The notes below the pieces were generated by a model that had not been told where the DNA came from, did no database searches, and was given only the letters and a program-made list of their open reading frames with translations. This document shows positions 5,307 to 5,398 of a stretch of 5,398 nucleotides of DNA, piece after piece. The number at the start of each line of letters is the position of its first letter. Position 1 is the stretch's first letter. The stretch is from Nitrososphaerota archaeon. Lineage in GTDB: Archaea > Thermoproteota > Nitrososphaeria > Nitrososphaerales > UBA183. The stretch lies in contig JAFMAU010000104.1 in the NCBI GenBank assembly GCA_029784825.1, positions 1 to 5,398 on the forward strand, written 5' to 3'. A program made the translations under genes and the position numbers.

Positions 5307-5398
5307 GGTGGCGCCCTAGGTCTCTCCCGACGCCATCCATAGGGTCTGTGGTTCGTCAGATGGCCGCCGGCTACCGCTGGGGGCCACGACCTTCGTTT
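5307..5398. other. Upstream region of the DUF1286-like gene to the window edge
   Basis: I see no gene in these 92 bases. The minus strand should hold the promoter of the DUF1286-like gene, but no AT-rich box lies at the 26-28 base spacing seen for other genes here. Confidence 0.4.

Noticed and set aside
1..5398. A defence island, biosynthetic cluster or other multi-gene system
   Set aside because: Except for the toxin-antitoxin pair the genes are single units in alternating directions with no shared theme, so a linked system is not supported.

Overview
This window looks like a piece of a GC-rich archaeal chromosome. The evidence is a protein of the archaeal membrane family DUF1286, a prenyltransferase-like alpha/alpha-toroid protein of a type common in archaeal genomes, and archaeal TATA-like boxes. 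Three of these boxes lie 26-28 bases before an ATG with no Shine-Dalgarno sequence, as expected for leaderless transcripts. I cannot fix the lineage; a TACK-type or Thermoplasmata-type archaeon from a metagenome is plausible. There are no rRNA or tRNA genes, CRISPR arrays or recognisable insertion sequences.

Layout, left to right. Positions 3-161 (+) hold the C-terminal end of a RimJ/RimL-like GNAT acetyltransferase cut by the window edge. Converging on it is a two-gene minus-strand operon (857 down to 215): a ribbon-helix-helix antitoxin with a long C-terminal extension, followed after 3 bases by a RelE/ParE-type toxin. The antitoxin frame is broken at a run of eight Cs (coding strand); removing one C restores a 122-residue protein. 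A divergent promoter region (858-1068) leads to a major facilitator superfamily transporter (1069-2340, +). Thirteen bases after it lies the end of a minus-strand gene (2811-2354) for a bacterial-PH/GRAM-like domain plus a C-terminal zinc ribbon, again broken by a single-base shift. Next come a small two-helix membrane protein (2997-3236, +), a poorly conserved 560-base stretch with a possible V4R-like remnant on the minus strand (3570-3316), the prenyltransferase-like protein (3849-4808, +) and the convergent DUF1286 membrane protein (5306-4857, -).

Apart from the toxin-antitoxin pair, the genes are single transcription units in alternating orientation, so the order gives little evidence of a shared pathway. 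The window looks like ordinary archaeal accessory or housekeeping-periphery DNA. The points most worth checking are the two one-base frame breaks in otherwise convincing genes, the intact toxin beside a broken antitoxin, and the degenerate V4R-like stretch. I found no convincing new multi-gene system.
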